Of a stretch of 64,000 bases of DNA, positions 46,428-55,139 are shown piece by piece. The stretch covers positions 80,200 to 144,199 of the forward strand of contig NZ_JASBRH010000011.1 in NCBI RefSeq assembly GCF_029961155.1, given 5' to 3'. The first letter of the stretch is position 1; every line of letters starts with the position of its first letter. Made by a program: the position numbers and the translations under genes. The notes beneath the pieces were generated by a model that saw nothing but the letters and a program-made list of their open reading frames with translations, did not search any database and had not been told where the DNA came from. The DNA is from Pontibacterium granulatum. GTDB lineage: Bacteria; Pseudomonadota; Gammaproteobacteria; Pseudomonadales; Balneatricaceae.

Positions 46428-47101
46428 CACTCTTTACCTTTCTGGTCGCTATCCATCTGAGCTTTCAGTTTAGCCAGTGCTTCGTCGAGTTTCTCGTCGC
46501 GTTCCAGATCGGCGATCTCTTCGGCCAGATCCTTGGTGCCCAGGTCGTAGCTCTCCACCTCCGCTTCCATATCGTCCATCTTGCGCTCGTAGCGCTCAAA
46601 CTTCTCGAACGCTGCGTTCAGTTTGTCACGGCTGAAGCGGCGACGGATCTCCAGGCGGGAGCGGGTGGTCTGTTCACGTGCCAGCAATGCTTTCTGTTTC
46701 GCTTTGGCATCATCCAGCTTGCGCTGCAACTGACCAATCTCGTCGTTCAGTTCAGCCAGTTGTTCGTCTACTAGCAGCATTTCGTTGTGAGCCAGTTCCA
46801 GGGTGTCCTGGATGCTGGACTGTTCGGCCAGAGCGGCGCGGGCCAGATCTTCGCGGCCTTTGCTCAGCGCCAGTTTTGCCTTGCCTTCCCACTCGTCGGC
46901 GTCACGCTGCAGGTTGTTGATGCGACGCTCCAGGGTTTTACGGTCGGCGATTACGCGAGCGGAGGTGGTGCGAACTTCTACCAGTGTGTCTTCCATCTCC
47001 TGAATCATCATCCGGATCATTTTTTCCGGGTCCTCTGCGCGGTCCAGCAGGGAAGTGATGTTGGCGTTCACGATGTCCTGAAAACGGGAAAAGATACCCA
47101 T
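46427..47101 (-). CDS. pspA: Phage shock protein A
   Basis: A 224-aa membrane-associated ESCRT-III-like protein (PspA/IM30) that stabilises the inner membrane and inhibits PspF. The N-terminal amphipathic helix MGIFSRFQDIVNANI and long coiled-coil helices are typical. ATG 47101 is preferred over 47107 because AAGGAG is then seven bases upstream. It is driven by the sigma-54 promoter at 47154-47171. Confidence 0.97.
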   Translation of the reverse strand: MGIFSRFQDIVNANITSLLDRAEDPEKMIRMMIQEMEDTLVEVRTTSARVIADRKTLERRINNLQRDADEWEGKAKLALSKGREDLARAALAEQSSIQDTLELAHNEMLLVDEQLAELNDEIGQLQRKLDDAKAKQKALLAREQTTRSRLEIRRRFSRDKLNAAFEKFERYERKMDDMEAEVESYDLGTKDLAEEIADLERDEKLDEALAKLKAQMDSDQKGKE

Positions 47102-47153
47102 GATCATCTCCTTTTAATCGACACAAGGTCGCTTGTTGGCTTTCCCGGTATAT

Positions 47154-47171
47154 AGCGATTGCCGTGCCAAA
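47154..47171 (-). promoter_or_regulatory. Sigma-54 (-24/-12) promoter of pspABC
   Basis: On the minus strand, TTGGCACGGCAATCGCT carries the invariant GG (47168-47167) and GC (47156-47155) spaced by exactly ten bases. The -24 element TGGCACG is perfect; the -12 element ATCGC is weaker. The expected start site is about 40 bp before pspA. This fits control by the divergent enhancer-binding protein PspF. I could not identify its upstream binding sites with confidence in 47172-47296. Confidence 0.88.
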
Positions 47172-47296
47172 AATGGATTTAATTTTCTAACTCTATGTTT
47201 TTATGTGGATTTGTTGGGTTTTGGAGGGAAATGACAGGGATTAGAAATGTAGCTAGTATGTCTATTAAATAGTCTTTAAAGCTAACTAATAGTCAA

Positions 47297-48355
47297 ATGG
47301 ATCATTCTAAACGCCAGCCTATAATAGGCGGCTCCCCGCTGTTGATGGATGTGATCGGCCAGGTCTCCGGTCTGGCGCCGTTGAGCAAGCCGGTGCTGAT
47401 TGTGGGTGAGCGTGGTACGGGTAAGGAATTGATTGCTGAGCGGCTGCACTTCCTGTCGCGCCGTTGGGATGAGGCCTTCCTCAAACTCAACTGTGCGGCG
47501 ATGAGTGAAAGCCTGCTGGAGAGTGAATTGTTCGGCCACGAAGCGGGCGCCTTTACTGGTGCAACCAAGCGCCATCAGGGACGTTTCGAGCGCGCCGATG
47601 GTGGTACGTTGTTTCTCGATGAGCTGGCAACCTGCTCGTTGCGGGTGCAGGAGAAGCTGTTGCGGGTGATCGAGTATGGCGAGTTTGAGCGCCTGGGCGG
47701 ACAGCAGACGATCCGGGTGGATGTGCGTCTGATCGCTGCCACCAACGAGGATATTCCACGCTTGGCCGAGGAGGGGCAGTTCCGTGCCGACCTGCTTGAC
47801 CGCCTGGCCTTTGATGTGGTGAATCTGCCGCCGCTGCGCTATCGCAAGGATGATATCCCAGAGCTGGCAGAACACTTTGCGCTGGGTATGTGCCTGGAGC
47901 TGGGGCGGCCATACTTCCCTGGTTTCAGTGATGAGGCACTGGAACAGCTGGTGGCCTATAGCTGGCCGGGCAATATTCGCGAGCTGAAGAATGTGGTGGA
48001 ACGCAGTGTCTACCGCAGTGATGATCAGGAAGCGCCGGTTGAGTCGGTGTTGATCAATCCGTTTCATGCCCCGTGGCGGGACGCAGAGGTATCGCAAGAA
48101 CTGGCAGCGGACGCCGCACCCGTTGCGAAGCCTGTTGAAAAGACACCATTGGATATATTGCACTTGGCAAGCTTGCCAGAACGTATGCGTGCGCTGGAAA
48201 AGCATGCGCTGGAGCAAGCGCTGGGCGAGAATCATTTCAATCAGAGCCTGACGGCGGACGCTCTGGGGCTGACCTACCATCAGCTGCGCAGTTACCTGCG
48301 TAAACACGAGATGCTGCCGTTGAAGAAGTATCTGGCTGCGATGGATGAGGTGTAG
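47297..48355 (+). CDS. pspF: Sigma-54 enhancer-binding protein PspF (psp operon activator)
   Basis: A 352-aa AAA+ activator lacking a receiver domain. Walker A GERGTGKEL (about 38-46), the GAFTGA loop contacting sigma-54 (EAGAFTGATKRHQGRFE), Walker B TLFLDEL, and a C-terminal Fis-type HTH (NQSLTADALGLTYHQLRSYL) are present. It is divergent from pspABC. No good SD is seen before the ATG, consistent with low constitutive expression. Confidence 0.94.
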   Translation: MDHSKRQPIIGGSPLLMDVIGQVSGLAPLSKPVLIVGERGTGKELIAERLHFLSRRWDEAFLKLNCAAMSESLLESELFGHEAGAFTGATKRHQGRFERADGGTLFLDELATCSLRVQEKLLRVIEYGEFERLGGQQTIRVDVRLIAATNEDIPRLAEEGQFRADLLDRLAFDVVNLPPLRYRKDDIPELAEHFALGMCLELGRPYFPGFSDEALEQLVAYSWPGNIRELKNVVERSVYRSDDQEAPVESVLINPFHAPWRDAEVSQELAADAAPVAKPVEKTPLDILHLASLPERMRALEKHALEQALGENHFNQSLTADALGLTYHQLRSYLRKHEMLPLKKYLAAMDEV

Positions 48356-48372
48356 CGCCAGAGGTTGTGGAT

Positions 48373-48403
48373 AAAAAAAGCCGACACGCGTGTCGGCTTT
48401 TTT
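48373..48403. terminator. Bidirectional terminator between pspF and the DASS gene
   Basis: AAAAAAGCCGACACG/CGTGTCGGCTTTTTT is a long near-perfect palindrome with A- and T-runs, serving both convergent genes. A perfect DnaA-box 9-mer (48366-48374) abuts it. Confidence 0.92.
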
Positions 48404-48432
48404 ATGGATATGTGTCAGAACGTATGGGTGGG

Positions 48433-49920
48433 TTATTTCGCTGCCCAGTCCGGCACGCTTAACAGGTCGATACCCCACAGCAGTGGTAGTACGTAGGCGA
48501 TGCAGAACGTAATAGCGACGACGCTCACCAGATTGATCCAGAAACCGGCTTTGGCCATTTGGAGAATACTGACGTAACCGGATCCATACACCACGGCGTT
48601 CGGCGGCGTGGCCACCGGCAGCATAAAGGCGAAGGACGCAGCGATCGCGGCGGAGAACATGGTGCCAAACGGATGCACGCCCATGCTGTCGGCCACGGCC
48701 GCCATTACTGGAATCAGCAGTGTGGCTGTGGCGGTGTTGGAGGTAATCTCGGTGAGGAACAGGGTCAGCAGCACCACCACACCGATAAACAGTGTCAGGT
48801 CCATACCGCTCAGCAGACTTAGTTGGCCGCCGATCCACTCGGTCAAGCCGCTGGTGGAGAAACCTTTTGCCAGTGCCAGACCGCCGCCGAACAGCAGGAT
48901 TACACCCCACGGCAGTTTCACGGCCGATTCCCAGTCCAGCAGGAAAACGCCTTTTTTCAGATTGACCGGCGTCATAAACAGCAGTAGTGCGCCGATGATG
49001 GCGATGGTAGCGTCATGGATCATCGGTGGCTTGATAAATCCACGCAGTATCCAGGCTGCTGCGGTGAGCAGGAAGATCAGGAGCACCAGTTTCTCGGCTT
49101 TGCTCATAACGCCCAGCTCACTGAGCTGGCGTTCGACCATCTCTTCGCCGCCCGGCAAGCTTTTTAGGCCGGATGGATAGATTACCTTCACCAGAAGGAA
49201 CCAGGTAATGCCCAGCATTACCACTGCCAGCGGTACACCAAAGCTCATCCACTGGGCAAAACCGATGGAGTAGCCGTAAAGGTTCTCGGTCATGCCGGCT
49301 AGCACGGTGTTGGGTGGTGTGCCGATCAGGGTGCCGACACCACCGATGGAGGCGGCAAACGCGATACCCAGCATCAGCGAGATGCCAAACTTGAAGTTCA
49401 TCGGGCGGGTATCCACTCCGTCGACCGGTTGCTCATGCAGGTCATCAGCGGCCTGGTGGATGATCGCCAGGCCAATCGGCACCATCATCATGGTGGTGGC
49501 GGTGTTGCTTACCCACATGGAAAGGAAAGCAGTCGCAATCATAAAACCGAGTACGATGCGGTCGGGACCGGTGCCGACCAGGCGGATGGTGTGCAGCGCC
49601 ACGCGCTTGTGCAGGTTCCAGCGCTCCATGGCAATCGCAATCAGGAAGCCACCCATAAACAGGAAGATCAGGTGGTTAGCGTAGGATGGGGTCGCCTCTG
49701 CTGATTTCATGATGCCCAGCAGCGGGTAGAGCGCCACCGGAAGCAGGGAGGTGGCTGGGATCGGAATGGCTTCGGTAATCCACCAGGTGGCCATCAGGGC
49801 TGCGATGGCTGCAACCTTGAGGGCTTCAGGCTTCATTCCATCCGGTAAAGGCAGGGCAAGTATCAGTAGGAACAGAGCAGGTCCCAATACCAGTCCTACG
49901 CGTTGACGCATACTGTACAT
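48433..49920 (-). CDS. DASS/SLC13 family sodium-coupled anion symporter
   Basis: A 495-aa inner-membrane transporter with about eleven hydrophobic segments. The two signature Ser-Asn-Thr motifs are present: VSNTATTMMMVPIG and EITSNTATATLLIPVM. Homologues import dicarboxylates, citrate or sulfate with sodium. WWITEAIPIPATSLLP is also typical. ATG 49920 (MYSMRQRVG) is chosen; the frame from 49983 has a non-membrane leader. The SD is weak (AAAGAG, 12 bases away). Confidence 0.88.
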   Translation of the reverse strand: MYSMRQRVGLVLGPALFLLILALPLPDGMKPEALKVAAIAALMATWWITEAIPIPATSLLPVALYPLLGIMKSAEATPSYANHLIFLFMGGFLIAIAMERWNLHKRVALHTIRLVGTGPDRIVLGFMIATAFLSMWVSNTATTMMMVPIGLAIIHQAADDLHEQPVDGVDTRPMNFKFGISLMLGIAFAASIGGVGTLIGTPPNTVLAGMTENLYGYSIGFAQWMSFGVPLAVVMLGITWFLLVKVIYPSGLKSLPGGEEMVERQLSELGVMSKAEKLVLLIFLLTAAAWILRGFIKPPMIHDATIAIIGALLLFMTPVNLKKGVFLLDWESAVKLPWGVILLFGGGLALAKGFSTSGLTEWIGGQLSLLSGMDLTLFIGVVVLLTLFLTEITSNTATATLLIPVMAAVADSMGVHPFGTMFSAAIAASFAFMLPVATPPNAVVYGSGYVSILQMAKAGFWINLVSVVAITFCIAYVLPLLWGIDLLSVPDWAAK

Positions 49921-50164
49921 AAACGGTAACTCTTTGCTTGTTGTTGATTGTGTAAGCAGAGCGGAGAGCATGGATCGTGCCATGTCCGCGTTTCCGCTTA
50001 TTAGCCTTATAGTCAGGGTAGTTGTTGATCACGGAATAATCGATTGCGGTTTCAAGTGGGCGGTATTCCGCCTGCCGGGTGTTGGAAAATAGGCGGGATC
50101 TCGCCACTTTGGCCGCTTTAGGAATGGTTGGGCGCTGTCTCGATTTAGCGTCATATTTCGACAT
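49826..50164 (-). CDS. Hypothetical basic protein, possible, overlapping the DASS gene start
   Basis: Family not recognised. From ATG 50164 (MSKYDAKSRQRPTIPKAAK) AAGGA lies eight bases upstream, a better signal than that of the DASS gene. The first ~77 residues are basic and lie in the intergenic region. The last ~31 residues are read out of frame through the beginning of the DASS gene. Either it is a real 112-aa protein, or only an SD-bearing leader ORF influencing translation of the transporter gene. Confidence 0.4.
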   Translation of the reverse strand: MSKYDAKSRQRPTIPKAAKVARSRLFSNTRQAEYRPLETAIDYSVINNYPDYKANKRKRGHGTIHALRSAYTINNKQRVTVYVQYASTRRTGIGTCSVPTDTCPAFTGWNEA

Positions 50165-50321
50165 GAAAAGGTCCTTAGCTGAAAGCTGGGCTGCGTATTT
50201 TTTTTAACATGCTGATTTAGAATGAATTTTAAGGATTGGTATGACATTTGTAGTCAAGGGAGGGAAAGGAAGAAAACTGGATCTGATTTTTGTCCGATTG
50301 GTGTAGTGAACAGGGGGAAGT

Positions 50322-50402
50322 ATGGAGCACATCAGTTATGTACCAATGTATTTGGCGGCACTGGGCGGATTTGTGATTGGGGTGGTTGTTGCTCGGGCAT
50401 AA
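50322..50402 (+). CDS. Very small membrane peptide, 26 aa
   Basis: MEHISYVPMYLAALGGFVIG then VVVARA. One predicted helix fills most of the chain. AGGGGGAAG directly precedes the start, an unusually strong SD for intergenic sequence. The 365-bp gap 50165-50529 otherwise holds the promoter region of the upstream minus-strand ORF and two related hairpins. Function unknown. Confidence 0.45.
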   Translation: MEHISYVPMYLAALGGFVIGVVVARA

Positions 50403-50429
50403 CGCATTGCGTTGGGATGCGGTTATTGG

Positions 50430-50516
50430 TGTCTCCAATCGGAGACAGGTTAACTCATTGATAAATATTATATTTATTGATAGATCTGTCTTTTTGTCTC
50501 TGTTTGGAGACAAAAA
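50430..50516. repeat. Two hairpins with the same stem sequence
   Basis: Hairpin 1: TGTCTCC-AATC-GGAGACA (50430-50447). Hairpin 2: TTTTTGTCTC, 6-nt loop, GAGACAAAAA (50491-50516). Both stems are built from GTCTC/GAGAC, so each arm could also pair with the other hairpin. The T/A order in hairpin 2 is wrong for an intrinsic terminator on either strand. Confidence 0.55.
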
Positions 50517-50529
50517 TGTCGTGAGCGCG

Positions 50530-51267
50530 TTATAACACCAGCAACATTTCCAGACGGGAGTGGCTGAAGGCCTCAAGCAGCGCATCCACCTGGCTGTGCT
50601 TAAGGTAATCCTCGGGGATGAGTAATGTATTTGTGGCACGCAGCGTCACCGTTTGCTGCAGGGTCTGGAGATCGTCACCCAAAGGGATGATCTCGGCAGG
50701 CAGCTCAAAGTGGGTAGGCAGGTTCTTGATGTCTAGTTTATCCGGCACAAACACCACCAGATGCTTATAGCCACGTCGCAGCAGGCTGTTGGCCAGTGAG
50801 ACCGTGTGCTCCCCGGTTGGGCTGGCGACATAGACCAGATACAGGGTGTCGCGCGGTGGTCGGCGCGCACTCGGAATGCGAATCATCAAGGTGGCTGGAC
50901 TTAGCCATAATACATCGCCGCCCCCGCAGCGTCGGAGTAGCTGCTGCTTGGAATCCTGATGAATCAAAAAACTGCCACGCAAGTGGGTGGTTTGAAGGGT
51001 TTGCTTAAAGGATTGTTCCAGTTGACGGGCCAGTGAGCGCAAACTGCGATCTACCTGTTGCGGTGACAGTGGCCGCTCGCTGCTGGATTTAAACTCAATT
51101 TCCCGGCAGAACGGCAGCCCGGCCGCTTCGCGCAGAAAACCACTCTCACTGAACATCAGATGCAGTTCGGCGCCCTGTTCCAGTGCCAGCTCGACGGCGG
51201 ATTCCAGGGCTTCATTGACTTGGCTGCCTGGATCCAGCGCCAGCAAAATCCGATTTGTTTTAGTCAC
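50530..51267 (-). CDS. Universal stress protein (UspA-like)
   Basis: A 245-aa protein from GTG 51267 with RILLALDPGSQVNEALESAVELALEQGAELHLM, a Usp-type beta-alpha start (given in part here as RILLALDPGSQVNEALESA). The second half (DTLYLVYVASPTGEHTVSLANSLL region) looks like a diverged second domain. Typical ATP-binding GXXGX9GS is not clear, so nucleotide binding is uncertain. It overlaps the 3' end of the Lon-like protease gene by 8 bp and is therefore coupled to it. Confidence 0.7.
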   Translation of the reverse strand: MTKTNRILLALDPGSQVNEALESAVELALEQGAELHLMFSESGFLREAAGLPFCREIEFKSSSERPLSPQQVDRSLRSLARQLEQSFKQTLQTTHLRGSFLIHQDSKQQLLRRCGGGDVLWLSPATLMIRIPSARRPPRDTLYLVYVASPTGEHTVSLANSLLRRGYKHLVVFVPDKLDIKNLPTHFELPAEIIPLGDDLQTLQQTVTLRATNTLLIPEDYLKHSQVDALLEAFSHSRLEMLLVL

Positions 51268-53671
51268 GTTTGTCGGCCTCTTTCTCCTGGTCGGTACTCA
51301 ACAGTTGGCGCTTAAGGTCGCAGAAGTGCGCCAGCTGCTTCATAACCCGGTCATTGAAGCTATCCTGGGGGTAGGTGCCCTCTGCATCACTGGTGCCTGC
51401 GGGGATGTCGGTGAACAGTGTGATGGCGTCATCCAGGGTGTCGAGCGGGTAAATTGTAAATTGGCCTTCAGCGCAGGCTTCGCGGACCTCTTCGCGCAGC
51501 ATCAGGTGGCGTATATTGTTGGCGGGTATGGCGACACCGTGGCTGCCATTGAGTCCGCGGGCTTTGCAGATATCAAAGAAACCCTCGATCTTTTCGTTCA
51601 CGCCGCCGATCGCCTGGACCTCGCCAAGCTGGTTAAGGGAGCCTGTCACTGCCAGATTTTGTTTGAGAGGGATGCCGGTGATGGCTGAGAGCAGTGCCAG
51701 CATTTCAGCCACTGAGGCGGAGTCGCCCTCGATACCGCCGTATGACTGCTCGAAAACCAGAGTGGCCGACAGCGCGAGGGGGGTATTGCGGGCATACCGG
51801 GATGCCAGCAGTGCACTGGTAATCATGACCGCCTTGCTGTGGATATCACCACCCATATCACTCTCGCGTTCGATATCGAGAATCTTGCCGTTGCCCAGAC
51901 GCGCGGTTGCGGTGATGCGGGAAGGACGACCGAAGTAGAAGTCGCCCAGCTGTACCACTGAGAGACCGTTGATTTGTGCGATCTCGCTGTCGTGGGTGGT
52001 GATCTTCAGGGTCTCTTCGCTGATCAGTTCCTGAATGAGCTGCTGATAGCGGTTGCTGTGCCACAACCAGCGATCCAGGGCTGCTTTTACGTGTTTGCGT
52101 TCGATCAGCGTGCTGTTCTGCTGGCGGGCCTCGTGGTCGGCTCGGTGGATCAGATCAATAAGCCGGGCCATGTGTAGCGAGAGTTTGTGACTGTGCTCCA
52201 TGCGACGGGCGCTAAATTCAATGATTTGGGCCACACCTCCCGGCGCCAAAGGCAGCAGATTCGCCTCGCGTCCCAGGGCGGCGATGATACGGGCGTAGTG
52301 TTGGCAGGCTTCCGGGCTACGATCAATACTGTCTTCCATATCGGCCTGCACCTTAAACAGCAAGCCGAAGTCGGGGTCGTACTCTTTGAGCAGGTGGTAG
52401 AGCAAGCGGTCACCACACAGGATGACTTTCGCATTGGTTGGGATCGGTTCCGGTTCCAGGGATATGGTGCTGGAGAGGCTGAGCATCTCGTGGATCGATT
52501 CAATGCGGATTTCACCTGACTTAAGGGCACGTTTCAGGGCCGGCCAGCTGAAGCCGCTGGAGAGTAGATGAAAGGCATCAATAATCAGGAAGCCGCCGTT
52601 GGCTTTATGCAATGCTCCAGGCTGGATGAGCGTGAAGTTGGTCATAAGTGTGCCGAACTGTGAGATATGCTCAATGCGGCCGATCAGGTTCTGCAGGTTG
52701 GGCTGGTCCAGATAAACAACCGGGGCGCTGGTGGTGGCGCTATTATCCACCAGTACATTTACCTTGTAGCGGTTGAACTGAGTCGAGCTGGCCTGCCGAG
52801 CGGTGGTGTTATCCTCGCCGGATTCGGGCATGAAGTCGGAGGCGTTGCTCTCGATATCGCTTTGAACGCTGTCCAGATAGAGGTCGACGCCTGGATGCTC
52901 CTCATAGCGTGATTTCAAATAGTCTATCGCCGGTTCGACGGCCTGCTGAATAAAGCTGCGGTTGAGTTCCTTCACCCGCGCGACGCTCTCCTCCTGCCAG
53001 CTGTTTAAGGTGCGCACACTGGCCTTGAGTTTGTCATTGATCACATCGATGCCGGCTTTCATCTCTGCCTGTTCTTGCTCGGTGAGCGCGTTGAACTCCT
53101 TCGTGGTGATCAGTTTTCCATCGCGCGTGGGGGCGATGGTATAACCGGTCGCCGTGCGCATCAGTGTCAGCTTGCGCTCTTTGGCTTCGCGGCCCAGGTC
53201 GCTGAACAGCTGTTCTTCGCGTTCGTGGTACTCCTCCTGCAATTCATTAACCCGGCGATGGTATTCGTCGCTTTGCAGGGTGGCGGGTAGCGTGACCAGC
53301 AGGCGCTCCACCAGATCGGTCATATCCTTTTGCAGCTGTCGACCAATGCCTTTTTGCAGGCGCAGGGCATGTGGTTTGCTGGGGGTATCAAAGTTGTTGA
53401 TGTAACACCAGTCGAACACAGCGCCGCTGTCCTTGGGATGCTGTTCCAGGATGCCCTTAACCAGGGACAGTTTGCCGATTCCGGTTGGCCCGGTCACGTA
53501 GAGGTTGTAACCCGGGCTGGGCATCTCGACGGCAAAGCGTATGGCATCCTTGGCGCGTGCCTGCCCTAGGTGATTGGGTAGGGGGTCCAGTTCCGCGGTG
53601 GAACTAAACGTGAATGTGGTTTCATCACAGGCGGAGTAGAGCGCCTGGCTGGCAAGCGGCTGTATATCCAT
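51260..53671 (-). CDS. Lon-related ATP-dependent serine protease (LonB/YcbZ type)
   Basis: An 803-aa protein. Walker A GPTGIGKLS (61-69) lies near the N-terminus, a long helical insert follows, then an AAA-lid region with GGFLIIDAFHLLSSGFSW. The C-terminal S16 protease domain has the catalytic dyad Ser651 in EGDSASVAE and Lys694 in GGVNEKIEGF; the 43-residue spacing equals that of E. coli Lon. ATG 53671 (MDIQPLASQ) has CAGGAG nine bases upstream and is preferred to a TTG at 53692. It is the first gene of a two-gene unit with the Usp-like gene. Confidence 0.92.
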   Translation of the reverse strand: MDIQPLASQALYSACDETTFTFSSTAELDPLPNHLGQARAKDAIRFAVEMPSPGYNLYVTGPTGIGKLSLVKGILEQHPKDSGAVFDWCYINNFDTPSKPHALRLQKGIGRQLQKDMTDLVERLLVTLPATLQSDEYHRRVNELQEEYHEREEQLFSDLGREAKERKLTLMRTATGYTIAPTRDGKLITTKEFNALTEQEQAEMKAGIDVINDKLKASVRTLNSWQEESVARVKELNRSFIQQAVEPAIDYLKSRYEEHPGVDLYLDSVQSDIESNASDFMPESGEDNTTARQASSTQFNRYKVNVLVDNSATTSAPVVYLDQPNLQNLIGRIEHISQFGTLMTNFTLIQPGALHKANGGFLIIDAFHLLSSGFSWPALKRALKSGEIRIESIHEMLSLSSTISLEPEPIPTNAKVILCGDRLLYHLLKEYDPDFGLLFKVQADMEDSIDRSPEACQHYARIIAALGREANLLPLAPGGVAQIIEFSARRMEHSHKLSLHMARLIDLIHRADHEARQQNSTLIERKHVKAALDRWLWHSNRYQQLIQELISEETLKITTHDSEIAQINGLSVVQLGDFYFGRPSRITATARLGNGKILDIERESDMGGDIHSKAVMITSALLASRYARNTPLALSATLVFEQSYGGIEGDSASVAEMLALLSAITGIPLKQNLAVTGSLNQLGEVQAIGGVNEKIEGFFDICKARGLNGSHGVAIPANNIRHLMLREEVREACAEGQFTIYPLDTLDDAITLFTDIPAGTSDAEGTYPQDSFNDRVMKQLAHFCDLKRQLLSTDQEKEADKRD

Positions 53672-53773
53672 CAGTGAGGACTCCTGCGTCAACCGGTGAG
53701 TGGATAGGCGTACTGTTGAGTATAGCTAGGGGGATGCAAGTGCGAGTGCGAGTGGGAGGGGGGTAAAGGGATG

Positions 53774-53799
53774 TTCAGGCAGGGCAGCGCCTGCCTGAA
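53774..53799 (-). terminator. Hairpin after the HAD phosphatase gene
   Basis: TTCAGGCAG (53774-53782), 8-nt loop, CTGCCTGAA (53791-53799) is a perfect 9-bp stem 10 bp past the stop on the minus strand, without a T-run. Confidence 0.5.
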
Positions 53800-53808
53800 G
53801 GGAGGGAA

Positions 53809-54462
53809 TTAGCGCAGGTCGAGGATCTGCCAGTCGCTTGCTTGGGCGCGGTTTTCCAGTAGTTCGTCCGGGTTGACGGCAACCGGTGTGTTTACCAGCT
53901 CCAGCAGGGGAAGGTCGTTGTGGGAGTCGCTGTAAAAATAGCTACCTTCCAGGTTGTGGCCGGTCTCTGCCAGCCAGGCGTGCAGGCGTTCTACCTTACC
54001 GTGCTGGAAGCAAGGCGTGCCTTCCACATGGCCGGTGTAGGCACCGTCTTTCATCTCCGGCTCGGTCGCCAGGATTGCGTCGACACCCAGGCGATCGGCG
54101 ATCGGTTGAGTGACAAAACGGTTGGTGGCGGTGATGATCAGCAGGAAGTCACCCTGGTCGCGGTGTTTCTGCAGCAGGGCTTCGGCTTTTGGCAGCATGA
54201 TCGGTTCGATCATCTCCTGCATAAACTCCTCATGCCATGCGTTCAGCTGGGCGATTTCGTTCTGTGCCAGTGGCAGCAGGGCGAAATTGAGGTACTCATG
54301 GATATCCAGACCACCGCTTTTATACTGTTCATAAAAGTAGTCGTTTGCACGACGGTAGGCAGCGGTATCAACGATCCCTTTTTTACACAGGAACTCGCCC
54401 CAGGCGTGATCGCTGTCGCCGCCGATAAGGGTGTTGTCCAGATCAAAGATAGCCAGGCTCAA
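53809..54462 (-). CDS. HAD-superfamily IB hydrolase (SerB-like phosphatase)
   Basis: A 217-aa protein. HAD motif I DLDNTLIGGDSD (7-18), motif II (LLIITATNRF) and motif III/IV (YFYSDSHNDLPLLELV) are complete. The alpha-helical cap matches subfamily IB. Members act on phosphoserine-like or phosphocholine-like substrates; which one cannot be told. Its divergence from rppH is conserved in pseudomonad-like genomes. Confidence 0.88.
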   Translation of the reverse strand: MSLAIFDLDNTLIGGDSDHAWGEFLCKKGIVDTAAYRRANDYFYEQYKSGGLDIHEYLNFALLPLAQNEIAQLNAWHEEFMQEMIEPIMLPKAEALLQKHRDQGDFLLIITATNRFVTQPIADRLGVDAILATEPEMKDGAYTGHVEGTPCFQHGKVERLHAWLAETGHNLEGSYFYSDSHNDLPLLELVNTPVAVNPDELLENRAQASDWQILDLR

Positions 54463-54621
54463 GTGGGAGTCTCCCTGTCAGGTTGCTGGTGACCGGAAAA
54501 TCCGGTGATGTAAAGTGATTTTACAGCCTGCTCCGGGCGGGAGTAAGGGGTAAAACAGTTGATTTGCCGACCACAAAAGAATTGTGGAACAATAGGTTGA
54601 AAAAGTTTTAGGAAAAAATAC

Positions 54622-55104
54622 GTGATCGATTCAGATGGGTTTAGACCGAATGTCGGTATCATTCTGGCTAACTCGCTGGGTCAGGTTCTCTGGGCAAGGC
54701 GTATTGGTCAAGACGCCTGGCAGTTTCCGCAAGGTGGTATCAACGAAGATGAATCGCCGGAACAGGCGATGTTTCGTGAACTTAAAGAGGAAATAGGTCT
54801 CACATCCACAGACGTTGAGATTGTCGCGGTAACCCGAGGTTGGCTTCGTTACCGTTTGCCCAAGCGCATGATTCGGCGCAATTCACATCCGATATGTATT
54901 GGTCAGAAACAGAAGTGGTTTCTGCTACGGATGCTCACAGATGATAAAGCGGTGACGATTGATACGAGTGAGTCACCGGAATTCGATGATTGGCAGTGGG
55001 TCAGCTATTGGTATCCACTGGGCCAGGTCGTCTCGTTTAAACGCGAGGTGTATCGAAAGGCGATGCGTGAGTTGTCGCCAAAGCTGTCACGGATGATCGT
55101 ATAA
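54622..55104 (+). CDS. rppH: RNA pyrophosphohydrolase
   Basis: A 160-aa Nudix enzyme removing 5' pyrophosphate from mRNA, starting decay. It starts at GTG 54622 ([17 protein letters not shown]). The Nudix box [20 protein letters not shown] then IGL lies at about residues 38-60. It precedes ptsP by 35 bp, the order found in E. coli and pseudomonads. Confidence 0.96.
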   Translation: MIDSDGFRPNVGIILANSLGQVLWARRIGQDAWQFPQGGINEDESPEQAMFRELKEEIGLTSTDVEIVAVTRGWLRYRLPKRMIRRNSHPICIGQKQKWFLLRMLTDDKAVTIDTSESPEFDDWQWVSYWYPLGQVVSFKREVYRKAMRELSPKLSRMIV

Positions 55105-55139
55105 GAATTATAAATACATAAAAACTGGGAGGCTGGTGG

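Noticed and set aside
47282..48910. Long minus-strand ORF of 542 codons
   Set aside because: Antisense to pspF and runs through the strong terminator into the DASS gene in another frame.
50491..50516. Hairpin 2 as an intrinsic terminator
   Set aside because: The T-run is on the 5' side and the A-run on the 3' side on both strands, the wrong polarity for termination.
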